Assembly (NCBI GenBank): GCA_963813355.1
Contig: CAWEYS010000012.1
Coordinates: forward strand, 27,933 to 91,932
Direction: 5' to 3'
Length of the DNA: 64,000 nucleotides
From: DATAGF01 sp963813355
GTDB taxonomy: Bacteria > Actinomycetota > Thermoleophilia > Miltoncostaeales > Miltoncostaeaceae
In this document: positions 26,739 through 34,920 of the stretch, one piece after another
How the letters are laid out: every line of letters starts with the position of its first letter
Position numbering within the stretch: the first letter of the stretch is position 1
Translations under genes and position numbers: made by a program
Notes under the pieces: model-generated
What the model saw: only the letters and a program-made list of their open reading frames with translations
Database searches by the model: none
What the model was told of the DNA's origin: nothing

Positions 26739-28906
26739 GGCGGCGCCGGCGGCGGGCGCTCCGCCTCGTCGGCGCGCGCGGCCTCCTTCGCCAGCCGCGA
26801 GGGCCACCAGACCTTGTCCCCGACCTCCATGACGAGGGCGGGCACCAGGATCGACCGGACCAGGAGGGTGTCGAGGAGGATCCCGAACGCCACCAGGAAG
26901 CCGATCTCGGTGAGCCCGACGAGCGGGAGCACGCCGAGCACCGCGAAGGTGCCGGCGAGGACCAGGCCGGCCGAGGTGATCACGGCGCCGGTGACGGCGA
27001 GCCCGCGGATCATCCCCTCGTGGGTGCCGTGGCGGGCCGCCTCCTCGCGCACCCGGGCCATCAGGAAGATGTTGTAGTCGACGCCGACGGCGACCAGGAA
27101 GATGAAGCCGAACAGCGGCAGCGAGGCGTCCTCGCCGGGGAAGTCGAAGATCCAGTCGAAGACCAGCGCGCTGACGCCCAGCGCCGCGAGGAACGAGAGG
27201 ATCACCGTCGCGATCAGCAGCAGCGGCGCCACGATCGCCCGCAGCAGCAGGCCGATGATGACCAGGATCACCACGAGGACGATCGGCGGTATGACCTTGA
27301 GGTCGCGCTCGGACGCCACCCGCAGGTCGTACTCGATGGCAGTCGGCCCCCCCACGAGGGTGTCCGGGCCGCCGGCGGCCTTCGCGGTGTCGCGCAGCCC
27401 CGGGATCAGGTCGAAGGCCTGCGTGCTGTAGGGGTCGGGATCGAGCGTCACCGCGAGGCGGGTCCCGGGCGGGCCCGCGTCGATCGGGGCGACCGCGCTC
27501 ACCCCCACGGCCCCCTGCAGCGCCGCCACCACGGCGGGCACGCGCGCGGCGTCGGGGACGATGACGTCTGTCGGGGCGCTGGAGCCGGCGGGGAAGCTCT
27601 CAGCAAGCAGCTCCTGGCCCTGGACCGCCTCGACGTCGCCGCGGAAGCTGTTCGACGAGGTGAGGTTGGTGTCGAAGGTCACCAGCCCGAAGGCCATCAC
27701 GACGAGCGCGACGATGCTGGCGATCCAGACCGGGCGCGGGTTGCGGCCGATTCGGTCGCCCAGGCGCCGGAAGCGGCCCCGCTCCTCGGGCACGACGGCG
27801 CCGCCGGGCTCGAAGCGGGGGATGAAGGGCCAGAAGGCGCGCCGGCCGCAGATGACCAGCAGCGCCGGGAGGACCGTCAGCATCGCGACCAGCGCGACCG
27901 CGACCCCGATCGCCGCCACCGGGCCCAGGCCGGCCGTGCCGTTGACCTCGGCGAGGGTGAGCACCAGGAGGGCGCAGATGTTGGTGGCGCCGGAGGCGAG
28001 GATGGCGGGCCCGGCGCGCCGGAGGGCGATGCGCATGGCCTTGTGCTTGTCCTCGTTGCGGCGCAGCTCCTCGCGGTAGCGCGAGGTGAGCAGCAGGGCG
28101 TAGTCGGTCCCCACGCCGAAGACCAGCACGAGCAGGATCCCCGCGGTCTGGCCGTTGATCACCACTCCGGCCTCGGCCAGCCCGTAGCCGATCGCCCGCA
28201 CCGTGACCTCGGCGAAGATCACCGACAGCACCGGCAGGAACCAGAAGATCGGGCTGCGGTAGATCAGCACCAGCAGCACGACCACGATCAGGAGGGTCGC
28301 CAGCAGCAGGGTCGAGTTGATGTCGCTGAACACCTCGATGGCATCGGCGGAGTAGCCCGCGCCGCCTGTGACCTCGACCTGGAGACCCTCGGGCGCGTCG
28401 TGTACGCGCTCGCGGATGTCCTTGACCGCGTCCACGAGCGCGTCGGAATCGCCCTCCTCGATGAACAGCGGCGTGATCAGCAGCGCGGCCTGGCCGTTCT
28501 CCGAGAAGATCGGCGGGCCGGTGGCCACGGCGCCGATCGGGCGGTCAGCGTTGAGAGACAGCCGATCCCGGGCGATCGCGGCGCGGTCGGCGGCCGTGAG
28601 GCCGCCCTCCCGCGAGTAGACCGTGACCGCGTCGACCTGCTCGCCGTCGCCGGCGTCGAACTGCTCGACCTGCTCGAGGACCTTGCTCGACTCGGCGTCG
28701 CCGGGGAGGTAGCTCGACGACTCGTTCGTCTGCGCGTCCTCGAACTTGCTGCCCGGGTTGGCCGCGATCACGAGGATCACCACCCAGGCGGCGAGGACGA
28801 TCCACTTCCCCACCCGGCCCGCGGGGAGGGCGCCCACTCTCCTCAGGCGCTCCAGCACGCCGGGGTGTCTATCACGCCCCGCCCCGCCCCGTCGCTCGTC
28901 CGCCAT
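26714..28906 (-). CDS. MMPL/RND-family transporter
   Basis: The 730-aa protein has twelve predicted membrane helices in two repeats. Each repeat carries the signature Asp-Tyr in the membrane: GVGTDYALLLTSRYREEL and VGVDYNIFLMARVREEA. Large periplasmic loops (about residues 35-190 and 415-535) precede each group. MMPL proteins export lipids or siderophores using the proton gradient. No partner mas/pks or lipid-synthesis gene is close. The Asp-Tyr pairs needed for proton relay are intact. Confidence 0.93.
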   Translation of the reverse strand: MADERRGGAGRDRHPGVLERLRRVGALPAGRVGKWIVLAAWVVILVIAANPGSKFEDAQTNESSSYLPGDAESSKVLEQVEQFDAGDGEQVDAVTVYSREGGLTAADRAAIARDRLSLNADRPIGAVATGPPIFSENGQAALLITPLFIEEGDSDALVDAVKDIRERVHDAPEGLQVEVTGGAGYSADAIEVFSDINSTLLLATLLIVVVLLVLIYRSPIFWFLPVLSVIFAEVTVRAIGYGLAEAGVVINGQTAGILLVLVFGVGTDYALLLTSRYREELRRNEDKHKAMRIALRRAGPAILASGATNICALLVLTLAEVNGTAGLGPVAAIGVAVALVAMLTVLPALLVICGRRAFWPFIPRFEPGGAVVPEERGRFRRLGDRIGRNPRPVWIASIVALVVMAFGLVTFDTNLTSSNSFRGDVEAVQGQELLAESFPAGSSAPTDVIVPDAARVPAVVAALQGAVGVSAVAPIDAGPPGTRLAVTLDPDPYSTQAFDLIPGLRDTAKAAGGPDTLVGGPTAIEYDLRVASERDLKVIPPIVLVVILVIIGLLLRAIVAPLLLIATVILSFLAALGVSALVFDWIFDFPGEDASLPLFGFIFLVAVGVDYNIFLMARVREEAARHGTHEGMIRGLAVTGAVITSAGLVLAGTFAVLGVLPLVGLTEIGFLVAFGILLDTLLVRSILVPALVMEVGDKVWWPSRLAKEAARADEAERPPPAPPQPSSSQP

Positions 28907-29027
28907 CCGTGTGCCCTTTGCGCTGCCGTGGCCGGCCCGTTCCCCACCTACGACCGGCGCCGCGGCCGGAACTCATCGCGCCCCGGTGGGATGATGGGCC
29001 CACGAGCGACCCGGTGCGCGAGAAGCC

Positions 29028-32000
29028 ATGACCACCACACCCGGCGGGGCCGGGGCCGCGGGCTCAACGCCCGGGGTTCTGCGCACCCGCCTCCTGCCCC
29101 CGCGGCTGCCCCCCCACAGCGTGGCGCGGCCCGAGCTGGTGGCGCGCGTGCACCTCGGCCTGGAGGGCCGCCTGACGGCGCTCGTGGCGGGGGCCGGTTA
29201 CGGCAAGACCACGCTGCTCGTCCAGGCCCTGGAGTCGTCGCCGATGCCGTCGGTGTGGCTCTCCTGCGACCCGCGCCTGCGCACCCCCGAGATGCTCGTC
29301 GCCCACGTCGCGGCCGGCGTGGCGGAGTCGTTCCCGGGCGTCGCCTCGGCCCTGCCGCCGGGCGGGGCGCCCGAGCACCAGATCGCCGCCCTGGCGAACG
29401 AGCTGCTCGAGACGATCCCCGACGACTTCGTCCTGGCGCTCGACGACGTGCACGCGCTCGGGGAGGGGCCGGTGCTCGAGGCCCTGGGCCTGCTCGCGTC
29501 GGACCTCCCCCCGAACGTCCACCTGGCCATGACCAGCCGCCGCGACCTGGCGATCCCGGCCCCGCGGGTCACCGCGGCCGGCGCCGCCGTGGTGGGCGAG
29601 GACATGCTGGCCTTCAGCTTCCAGGAGGCCACCGAGCTGCTGGAGGACGCGCCCGGCCGCCCGGGCGAGGCCGAGATCGGGGAGCTGCACCAGCGCACCG
29701 AGGGCTGGGTGGCGGGCCTTCTGCTGGCCACCCGCTCCAGCGCCGGCACCGGCCCGCCCCAGGAGGTCGTCACGATCGGCCCCCACTTCGACTACCTCGC
29801 CGAGGAGGTGCTCGCGGGCCTGCCGCCCGACCTGCAGCGCTTCCTGCTCGACACCTCGGTGCTCGAGCGCTTCACGCCGGCGCTGGCGGCGGCGGTGTCC
29901 GAGCGCGCCGACGCCGCGGAGCTGATCCGCAGCCTCGTGGCCGCGCACCTGTTCATCGTCCAGGCCCAGGGCGACTGGTTCCGCTACCACCACCTCTTCC
30001 AGGCGTTCCTCCGCCGGCGCCTGTCCGAGCGCGAGCCCGACCGCTTGCCCGTGCTGCACGCGCGCGCCGCCGACGCCTGGGAGGCGGCCGGCGACTACCA
30101 GGAGGCGGTGCGGCACCAGCTCGAGGCCGGGGACCCGGACGCCGCCGTGCGGGCGCTCGAGCAGGTGGCCGAGGCGATGGTGCCGACGCCCGAGCGCCAG
30201 ACGCTCGCCGGCTGGCTGCAGCGCATCCCGCCCGAGACCTGGCGGGCGCGCCCGCGCATCCAGCTGGCCCACGCGCTCCTCACGTACCTCGCCGGCGACC
30301 CCGCCGCCGCCTTCGAGGGCTGGGACGAGGCCATCGGCCGGCTCGTGGCGGCGGGCGAGGCGGAGCGGGCCGCGGCCGCCCTCTACCGGGCCCAGCTCGC
30401 CGCCCTCACGGTGGGGGTGAGCCCGGCGGTGCGCGTGGCGACCGCCGAGCGGCACCTCGAGGGGGTCGCGAGCGCCGGGCCGGCGGCCGGGCTCGTGCGC
30501 ATGATCGTGGCCGTGGCCCACGCCGTCGGGTGTCAGCGCCCCGAGGCCGAGGCCCTGATGGATGAGGTGCTCGCCTCGGCCGGCCGGCGCGAGCTGGCGC
30601 TGCTGGCGCCCTGCGCCGAGATGGTGCGCGGCTACTACTTCGACTACCCCGAGGGGCGCCTCTCCCAGGCGACGGCGCGGATCGGCGACGGCCTCGCGCG
30701 GATCGAGCCGATCGAGGTCGAGGAGTCCTTCATGATGCAGGCCTTCGGCCGCGGCAACCGCGCGCTCATGCTCGCCGACACCGGCCGCTACCGCGCCTGC
30801 CTGGACGAGGCGCAGGCCGTGCTCGACCTGTCGGCGTCGCTCGGGATGGCGGCCGCGCCCGGGCTGCTGATCCTGTGGTGGCGCCTGCTCTCGTACGCCG
30901 GGACGGACGACTGGGACGCGGTCACGGCGCTCGAGCCCGAGGCCCGGCGGGCAATCGCCGCCGGCCCCGGGACCAACGTGGTCTACCGCCTCGCCGCCCA
31001 GCTCGCGCGCGGTGCCGCCGCCCGCGGCGAGGGCGACCTCGCCGTGGCCCGCGTGCAGGCCGCCCGGACGGCGGCGCGCGAGTACGGCGACTCCTACGAG
31101 ATCCCGGCCGTGCTGGGGGAGGCCTCCCTGGCCGCGTCGGCCGCGGGGGCGACCGACCTCGCGCGCGAGGTCGCCGAGGAGGCGTTCGCGCAGGCCTCCC
31201 GGTACGGCTTCGGCTGGTACCGGGCCCGCGCGGCGCTGCTGTCGGCGAGCGCCCACGCCGGCCTCCCGCTGGGGGACGAGCGGCTCGCCGAGGCGCTCGG
31301 CCTCGACGACCCGGCCGCGACGGAGGCCCTCTGGAGCCGCCGCGAGCGCCCCCGCGCCGCCGCCCTGCTCGCCCGGGCGCTCGAGGCCGGGATCGCGGGC
31401 GGGGCGCCGGCGGCGCGGATCGCGGCCGGCTGCGGCCGCGAGGTGCTGCACGAGTGCGTGGCCCGGCTGGCCGGGCAGCCGGCGGCGCGGGCCGCGGTCG
31501 CCGCCGCCATCGGGGAGGAGACCGACGTCGACCCCGAGACCCTGCGCGCGCTGCTCGCCGACGGCGACCCCGACGTGACGGCGGCGGCCGAGCGCGCGCG
31601 GGGGCTGCTCGAGCGCCGCCCGCGCCCGCCGATCCGGATCGAGACGTTCGGCGGCCTCCGCCTCCACCGCGCCGGGGCGCGGGTCCCCGACTCGGCCTTC
31701 GGCCGCGCCAAGGCCCGCGCGCTCCTGGGCGCGCTCGCCTGCGCCGGCCCCCGCGGCCTGCACCGCGACCGCCTGCTCGACCATCTCTGGCACGAGCTGC
31801 CGACGGACCGCGGCTCGCGGGCCCTCGACACCACCCTGCACGAGCTGCGCCGAACGCTCGACCCGCTGGCGGCGCCTCGCTCGGGCGCGTCGCCGATCGT
31901 CCGCGAGGGCGACGTCTACCGGCTGGTCCTGGGCGAGCGCGACTCGTGGGACGCCGGCGACTTCGAGCGCCTCGCCGCCGCCGACCCGGGGGCGGCCGGC

Positions 32001-32375
32001 CAGGGCGCCCTCGACCGGATGCTCGCCGCCGAGGCCCTCTGGCGGGGCGAGTTCCTGCCCGACTTCCCCTACGAGCCCTGGTGCGAGGACACCCGCAGGT
32101 CGCTCGAGCGCCGCCGCGTCGAGCTCCTGGAGCGGCTCGCCGAGTCGCTCCTGGAGATGGGCCGGCCCGCGGCCGCCATCGAGCGCTACCGCCAGCTCGT
32201 GGACGCCGACCCCGAGCGCGAGGGCTGGCACCGCGCGCTGATGCGGGCCTACGCCCAGGCGGGCGAGCGGGCCCTGGCCCTGCGCCAGTTCCACGCCTGC
32301 CGGGCCCTGCTGCGCGGCCGCCTGGGGATCGAGCCCAGCCGCGAGACGCGGGAGCTCTACTCCTCGCTGCTCTAG
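29028..32375 (+). CDS. Giant MalT-like regulator with C-terminal BTAD (SARP-type) domain
   Basis: The 1115-aa protein has a STAND ATPase at residues ~15-330 (Walker A VAGAGYGKTTLLVQ, Walker B VLALDDVHAL, SRRDLAIP, LHQRTEGWVAGLLLA as in MalT). Residues ~335-860 are TPR-like helical repeats. At residues ~865-960 comes a winged helix (IETFGGLRLHRAG...GRAKARALLGALA) and then a BTAD domain to the end. MalT proteins usually end with LuxR; here a SARP-type DNA-binding unit takes its place. It would sense a ligand and activate genes in ATP-dependent fashion. The TAG stop lies in the IRE-1 copy 2 arm. Confidence 0.9.
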   Translation: MTTTPGGAGAAGSTPGVLRTRLLPPRLPPHSVARPELVARVHLGLEGRLTALVAGAGYGKTTLLVQALESSPMPSVWLSCDPRLRTPEMLVAHVAAGVAESFPGVASALPPGGAPEHQIAALANELLETIPDDFVLALDDVHALGEGPVLEALGLLASDLPPNVHLAMTSRRDLAIPAPRVTAAGAAVVGEDMLAFSFQEATELLEDAPGRPGEAEIGELHQRTEGWVAGLLLATRSSAGTGPPQEVVTIGPHFDYLAEEVLAGLPPDLQRFLLDTSVLERFTPALAAAVSERADAAELIRSLVAAHLFIVQAQGDWFRYHHLFQAFLRRRLSEREPDRLPVLHARAADAWEAAGDYQEAVRHQLEAGDPDAAVRALEQVAEAMVPTPERQTLAGWLQRIPPETWRARPRIQLAHALLTYLAGDPAAAFEGWDEAIGRLVAAGEAERAAAALYRAQLAALTVGVSPAVRVATAERHLEGVASAGPAAGLVRMIVAVAHAVGCQRPEAEALMDEVLASAGRRELALLAPCAEMVRGYYFDYPEGRLSQATARIGDGLARIEPIEVEESFMMQAFGRGNRALMLADTGRYRACLDEAQAVLDLSASLGMAAAPGLLILWWRLLSYAGTDDWDAVTALEPEARRAIAAGPGTNVVYRLAAQLARGAAARGEGDLAVARVQAARTAAREYGDSYEIPAVLGEASLAASAAGATDLAREVAEEAFAQASRYGFGWYRARAALLSASAHAGLPLGDERLAEALGLDDPAATEALWSRRERPRAAALLARALEAGIAGGAPAARIAAGCGREVLHECVARLAGQPAARAAVAAAIGEETDVDPETLRALLADGDPDVTAAAERARGLLERRPRPPIRIETFGGLRLHRAGARVPDSAFGRAKARALLGALACAGPRGLHRDRLLDHLWHELPTDRGSRALDTTLHELRRTLDPLAAPRSGASPIVREGDVYRLVLGERDSWDAGDFERLAAADPGAAGQGALDRMLAAEALWRGEFLPDFPYEPWCEDTRRSLERRRVELLERLAESLLEMGRPAAAIERYRQLVDADPEREGWHRALMRAYAQAGERALALRQFHACRALLRGRLGIEPSRETRELYSSLL

Positions 32376-32541
32376 GAGACTGTCAAAGAACCAAGGTCGT
32401 GCAGATGCCGAGCGAAAACCGAGGCATTCGGATGGACGCGGCCCACGCCGATGCCAGGAGGCATCGGCGTTGACGCGGACGCCGAAGGGCGAAGGTTTGC
32501 AGCCGGCAGGTGTGCGACCGACTTCTTTGACAGGCTCCTAG
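32372..32541. repeat. Inverted-repeat element IRE-1, copy 2 (170 bp)
   Basis: Terminal arms CTAGGAGACTGTCAAAGAA (32372-32390) and TTCTTTGACAGGCTCCTAG (32523-32541) match in 18 of 19 positions. The interior is nearly identical to copy 1. The TAG stops of both convergent neighbouring genes lie in the two arms. CTAG occurs at both ends, which could be a target duplication. Confidence 0.9.
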
Positions 32542-33335
32542 GCCGAGTCAACCCTGCCGCCGCTCACGTCGACGACGGTGGCCGTCATCGACGCGGCCAG
32601 GTCGGACGCGAGGACGGCGGCCAGGCCGGCCACCTCGGCCGGGCTCGGAAGGCGCCCGAGCAGCGTGCCGGCCTCCATCCCCGACACGAGCTCCTCCGGC
32701 GACACGCCCGCGCCCGGGGCGATCATGTCCGTGACCTCTCCGATCAGCGGCGTCTCGGGCATGGCGTGCGAGCGCAGGCAGAGGACGCGCACCCCGCGCG
32801 GGCCGAGCTCGGCGGCGAGCCCGCGCGTGAGGGCCTCGACGGCCGCCCAAGCCGGCCCCATGCCGCCGACCAGCGGGAGCGCGACCCGCGCCGGGATCGC
32901 GGTGAGCGTCAGGATCACGCCGGAGCCCTGGGCGGCCATGCGCCGCCCCGCGGCCGTCGCCGTGAGGAAGTGCGTCCGCGCGTAGGCCGCGATCGGCGAG
33001 CCGAACCGCTCGGGCGAGAGCTCCAGCAGCGGGGTGCCCTGGAGCCCGCGCTGCGGGACCCCGACCGCGTTGAGGCTGACGTCGATGCGTCCCGCCCGCG
33101 CGGCGACGGCGGCCATGTGCTCCTCGACGGCCGCGGCGTCGAGGGCGTCCACGGCCGCCGCCTCGGCGACGCCGCCCATCGCGCGGATGTCCGCGGCCGC
33201 CGCCTCGACGGGGCCGGCCCGCCGGCCGGCCAGGAACAGGCGCGCGCCCTCGCGCGCGAACGCCCGGGCGACCGCGCCGCCCACGGATCCCCCGGCGCCG
33301 TGGACCACCGCGACCCGGCCCTCGAGAAGGGTCAT
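32538..33335 (-). CDS. SDR-family protein lacking the YxxxK catalytic pair
   Basis: The 265-aa protein has an SDR Rossmann start (VAVVHGAGGSVGGAVARAFA), FLAGRR, and NAVGV in place of the NAG motif. At the active site, where Tyr-x3-Lys should follow a Ser, the sequence is LTLTAIPARVALPLVGGMGP, then AWAAVEALTRG, with no Tyr or Lys. It may bind NAD(P) without reducing or use a different mechanism. Its ATG overlaps the SRPBCC stop, so it is the third gene of an ArsR-SRPBCC-SDR operon. Confidence 0.85.
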   Translation of the reverse strand: MTLLEGRVAVVHGAGGSVGGAVARAFAREGARLFLAGRRAGPVEAAAADIRAMGGVAEAAAVDALDAAAVEEHMAAVAARAGRIDVSLNAVGVPQRGLQGTPLLELSPERFGSPIAAYARTHFLTATAAGRRMAAQGSGVILTLTAIPARVALPLVGGMGPAWAAVEALTRGLAAELGPRGVRVLCLRSHAMPETPLIGEVTDMIAPGAGVSPEELVSGMEAGTLLGRLPSPAEVAGLAAVLASDLAASMTATVVDVSGGRVDSA

Positions 33336-33826
33336 GGCCGGAGGAGCCCGTGGTAGTCGGACCGGAGGGCCTCGTAGCGCCGCGACCAGCGCTCGGCGAT
33401 CCCCTCGCGGCCCTCGAGGGCCTCCCCGAGGGCGGTCAGGTGGGCGTCCCAGCCCGCGCCCATGCTGACGGCCGCGCCCTCCGGAATCTCGCGGTGGTCG
33501 AGCACGAGCGCGGAGCCCGCGCCGGACGGGCGGATCTCCACGCTCAGGAGCGAGCGCCCGTCGCGGTCGGCCCACTCCACCTCCAGGAGGCGCGGGGGCT
33601 CCCAGGCGAGGACGGTGCCGTCGGCGCCCTGGCCGCGGTCCCACCTCAGCCCGAAGGCGCCGCCGACGCGGGGCTCCAGGACCGCGTCGGCGAGCAGCCA
33701 GCGGCGGATCGACTCGGGCTCGGTGAGCGCGGCCCAGACCTCCTCCGGGGGGGCGGCGTACGCCCGCTCGAACCTGAGGGCGACCCGTCCGCCCTCCACC
33801 TGGACCCGGCCGAGCCCGCCGCTCAC
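33332..33826 (-). CDS. SRPBCC/AHSA1-family protein
   Basis: The 164-aa protein has the START-like pattern: VALRFERAYAAPPEEVWAAL, TEPESIRRWL, then GGAFGLRWDRG and LEVEWADRDG. A C-terminal helix WDAHLTALGEAL follows. AHSA1/SRPBCC folds form a hydrophobic cavity for ligands and often pair with ArsR repressors in actinobacteria. The start and stop overlap both neighbours by 4 bp, so all three proteins are made together. Confidence 0.9.
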   Translation of the reverse strand: MSGGLGRVQVEGGRVALRFERAYAAPPEEVWAALTEPESIRRWLLADAVLEPRVGGAFGLRWDRGQGADGTVLAWEPPRLLEVEWADRDGRSLLSVEIRPSGAGSALVLDHREIPEGAAVSMGAGWDAHLTALGEALEGREGIAERWSRRYEALRSDYHGLLRP

Positions 33827-34137
33827 CGCTGCTCCCGGCGACGGCGGTGGATCTCGGTCTCGAGGGCGTCGAGCCGGTTGGCCCAGAAGCCGCGGTAGCG
33901 CTCGAGCCAGGCGTCGAGCTCGGCGAGCGGGGCGGGATCAAGCGAGTAGATGCGCCGCGTCCCCTCCTCGCGGGCCCGGACGAGCCCGTGGCCGCGCAGC
34001 ACCCGCAGGTGCCGCGAGACCCCCGGCCGGCTGGTCCGGAAGTGCCCGGCGATGTCGCCCGCGCTCCGCTCGCCCTCGGCGAGCAGCTCGACGATCCGGC
34101 GGCGGGTGGGGTCGGCGAGGGCCTCGATCGCGTCCAC
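33823..34137 (-). CDS. ArsR-family winged-helix repressor
   Basis: The 104-aa protein has the compact ArsR fold: ALADPTRRRIVELLAEGERS, then AGDIAGHFRTSRPGVSRHLR (recognition helix) and the wing GLVRAREEGTRRIYSLDP. No Cys-pair metal site is present, so it is the subgroup that pairs with SRPBCC proteins rather than a metal sensor. A TTGACG box (34174-34169) and overlapping inverted repeats lie just upstream, which it probably binds to control its own operon. Confidence 0.92.
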   Translation of the reverse strand: MDAIEALADPTRRRIVELLAEGERSAGDIAGHFRTSRPGVSRHLRVLRGHGLVRAREEGTRRIYSLDPAPLAELDAWLERYRGFWANRLDALETEIHRRRREQR

Positions 34138-34158
34138 GACCCGATGTGTACCACGAAT

Positions 34159-34179
34159 GTTACGTAACCGTCAAGTTAC
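34159..34179. promoter_or_regulatory. ArsR-operon promoter with overlapping inverted repeats
   Basis: GTTACGTAAC (34159-34168) is a perfect 10-bp palindrome, and GTAAC-N6-GTTAC (34164-34179) is a second repeat sharing one half. On the minus strand TTGACG lies within the second repeat and serves as a -35 candidate for arsR. AT content here is markedly above the surroundings. This is the likely operator for the adjacent ArsR. Confidence 0.6.
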
Positions 34180-34920
34180 TCTGTGCGAGCCGGCGAGCAG
34201 CGCGCGGACGCGCGCGGCGGCGTCGTGCACGAGCGGCGGGCCGTGGCCGGTCCCGATCCACTCCACGTCGCCGACCGTCGCGAGCTCCGACAGGGAGCGC
34301 CGGTTGCGCGCCGTGTCGGTCGTCAGGCCGGCCCAGCCGATCTCGAGGCGCGGCCAGGTCACCAGCACGTCCCCGGTGAAGAGCGCCCGCTCCTGGGGCC
34401 AGTAGAACGAGGTGCTGCCGTCGGTGTGGCCGGGAGTGAGCACGACCTGGAGCGACCCGATGCTGTCGCCGTGCGCCACCTCCACGTCCACCGTGCAGGC
34501 CGGCGCGATGAACGGGTCGAGCAGGGGACGGGGGACGCCCAGCCGCTCGAGGTGGGTCCCGATCGTGAGGCCGTACTGCAGGTGCAGCACGCGGTAGGGG
34601 CGGCGCGGCACCAGCGTGACCGGCGCGCAGGGCTCCTCGCCGGTGATCGTGCGCGCCTCGAACGCGTTGGCGTAGACCGTCGCCCGGCTCAGCCGGCTCA
34701 GGTGGGCGGCGCCCCGGATGTGGGAGCGGTGGGCGTGGGTGAGGACGATGCGCGTCAGGTCCTCGGGACCGCGGCCGATCCTCGCGAGCTCCGCCAGGAC
34801 CACCGCGCCGTCGTCGCCCGAGAGCGTGTCGATCAGGGTGATGCCGCCGTCGATCTCCAGCAGGTAGGCGTGCACGCGGCCCGCCGTGCCGTCGGTGATG
34901 GCGTGGATCGGCCCGGTCAT
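34171..34920 (-). CDS. Metallo-beta-lactamase-fold hydrolase with altered HxHxDH
   Basis: The 249-aa protein has LIDTLSGDDG, then LTHAHRSHIRGAAHL where MBL enzymes have H-x-H-x-D-H (Asp is replaced by Ser), PGHTDGSTSFYW and LFTGDV with the bridging Asp, and GTGHGPP as the last His motif. It keeps most metal ligands but lacks the Asp normally at metal site 2, so it may carry one metal. Its ATG overlaps the peroxidase stop (ATGA). The pair probably acts on the same compound, for example a lipid peroxide product (inference). Confidence 0.85.
   Translation of the reverse strand: MTGPIHAITDGTAGRVHAYLLEIDGGITLIDTLSGDDGAVVLAELARIGRGPEDLTRIVLTHAHRSHIRGAAHLSRLSRATVYANAFEARTITGEEPCAPVTLVPRRPYRVLHLQYGLTIGTHLERLGVPRPLLDPFIAPACTVDVEVAHGDSIGSLQVVLTPGHTDGSTSFYWPQERALFTGDVLVTWPRLEIGWAGLTTDTARNRRSLSELATVGDVEWIGTGHGPPLVHDAAARVRALLAGSHRVT

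Noticed and set aside
26090..30565. A 1491-codon open frame on the + strand, and a 1076-codon frame at 29064-32294 on the - strand
   Set aside because: Both lie antisense or out of frame to the MMPL and BTAD genes, whose domain motifs are clear. Long spurious frames are expected at this GC content, and their translations are low-complexity Arg/Gly/Pro/Asp strings.
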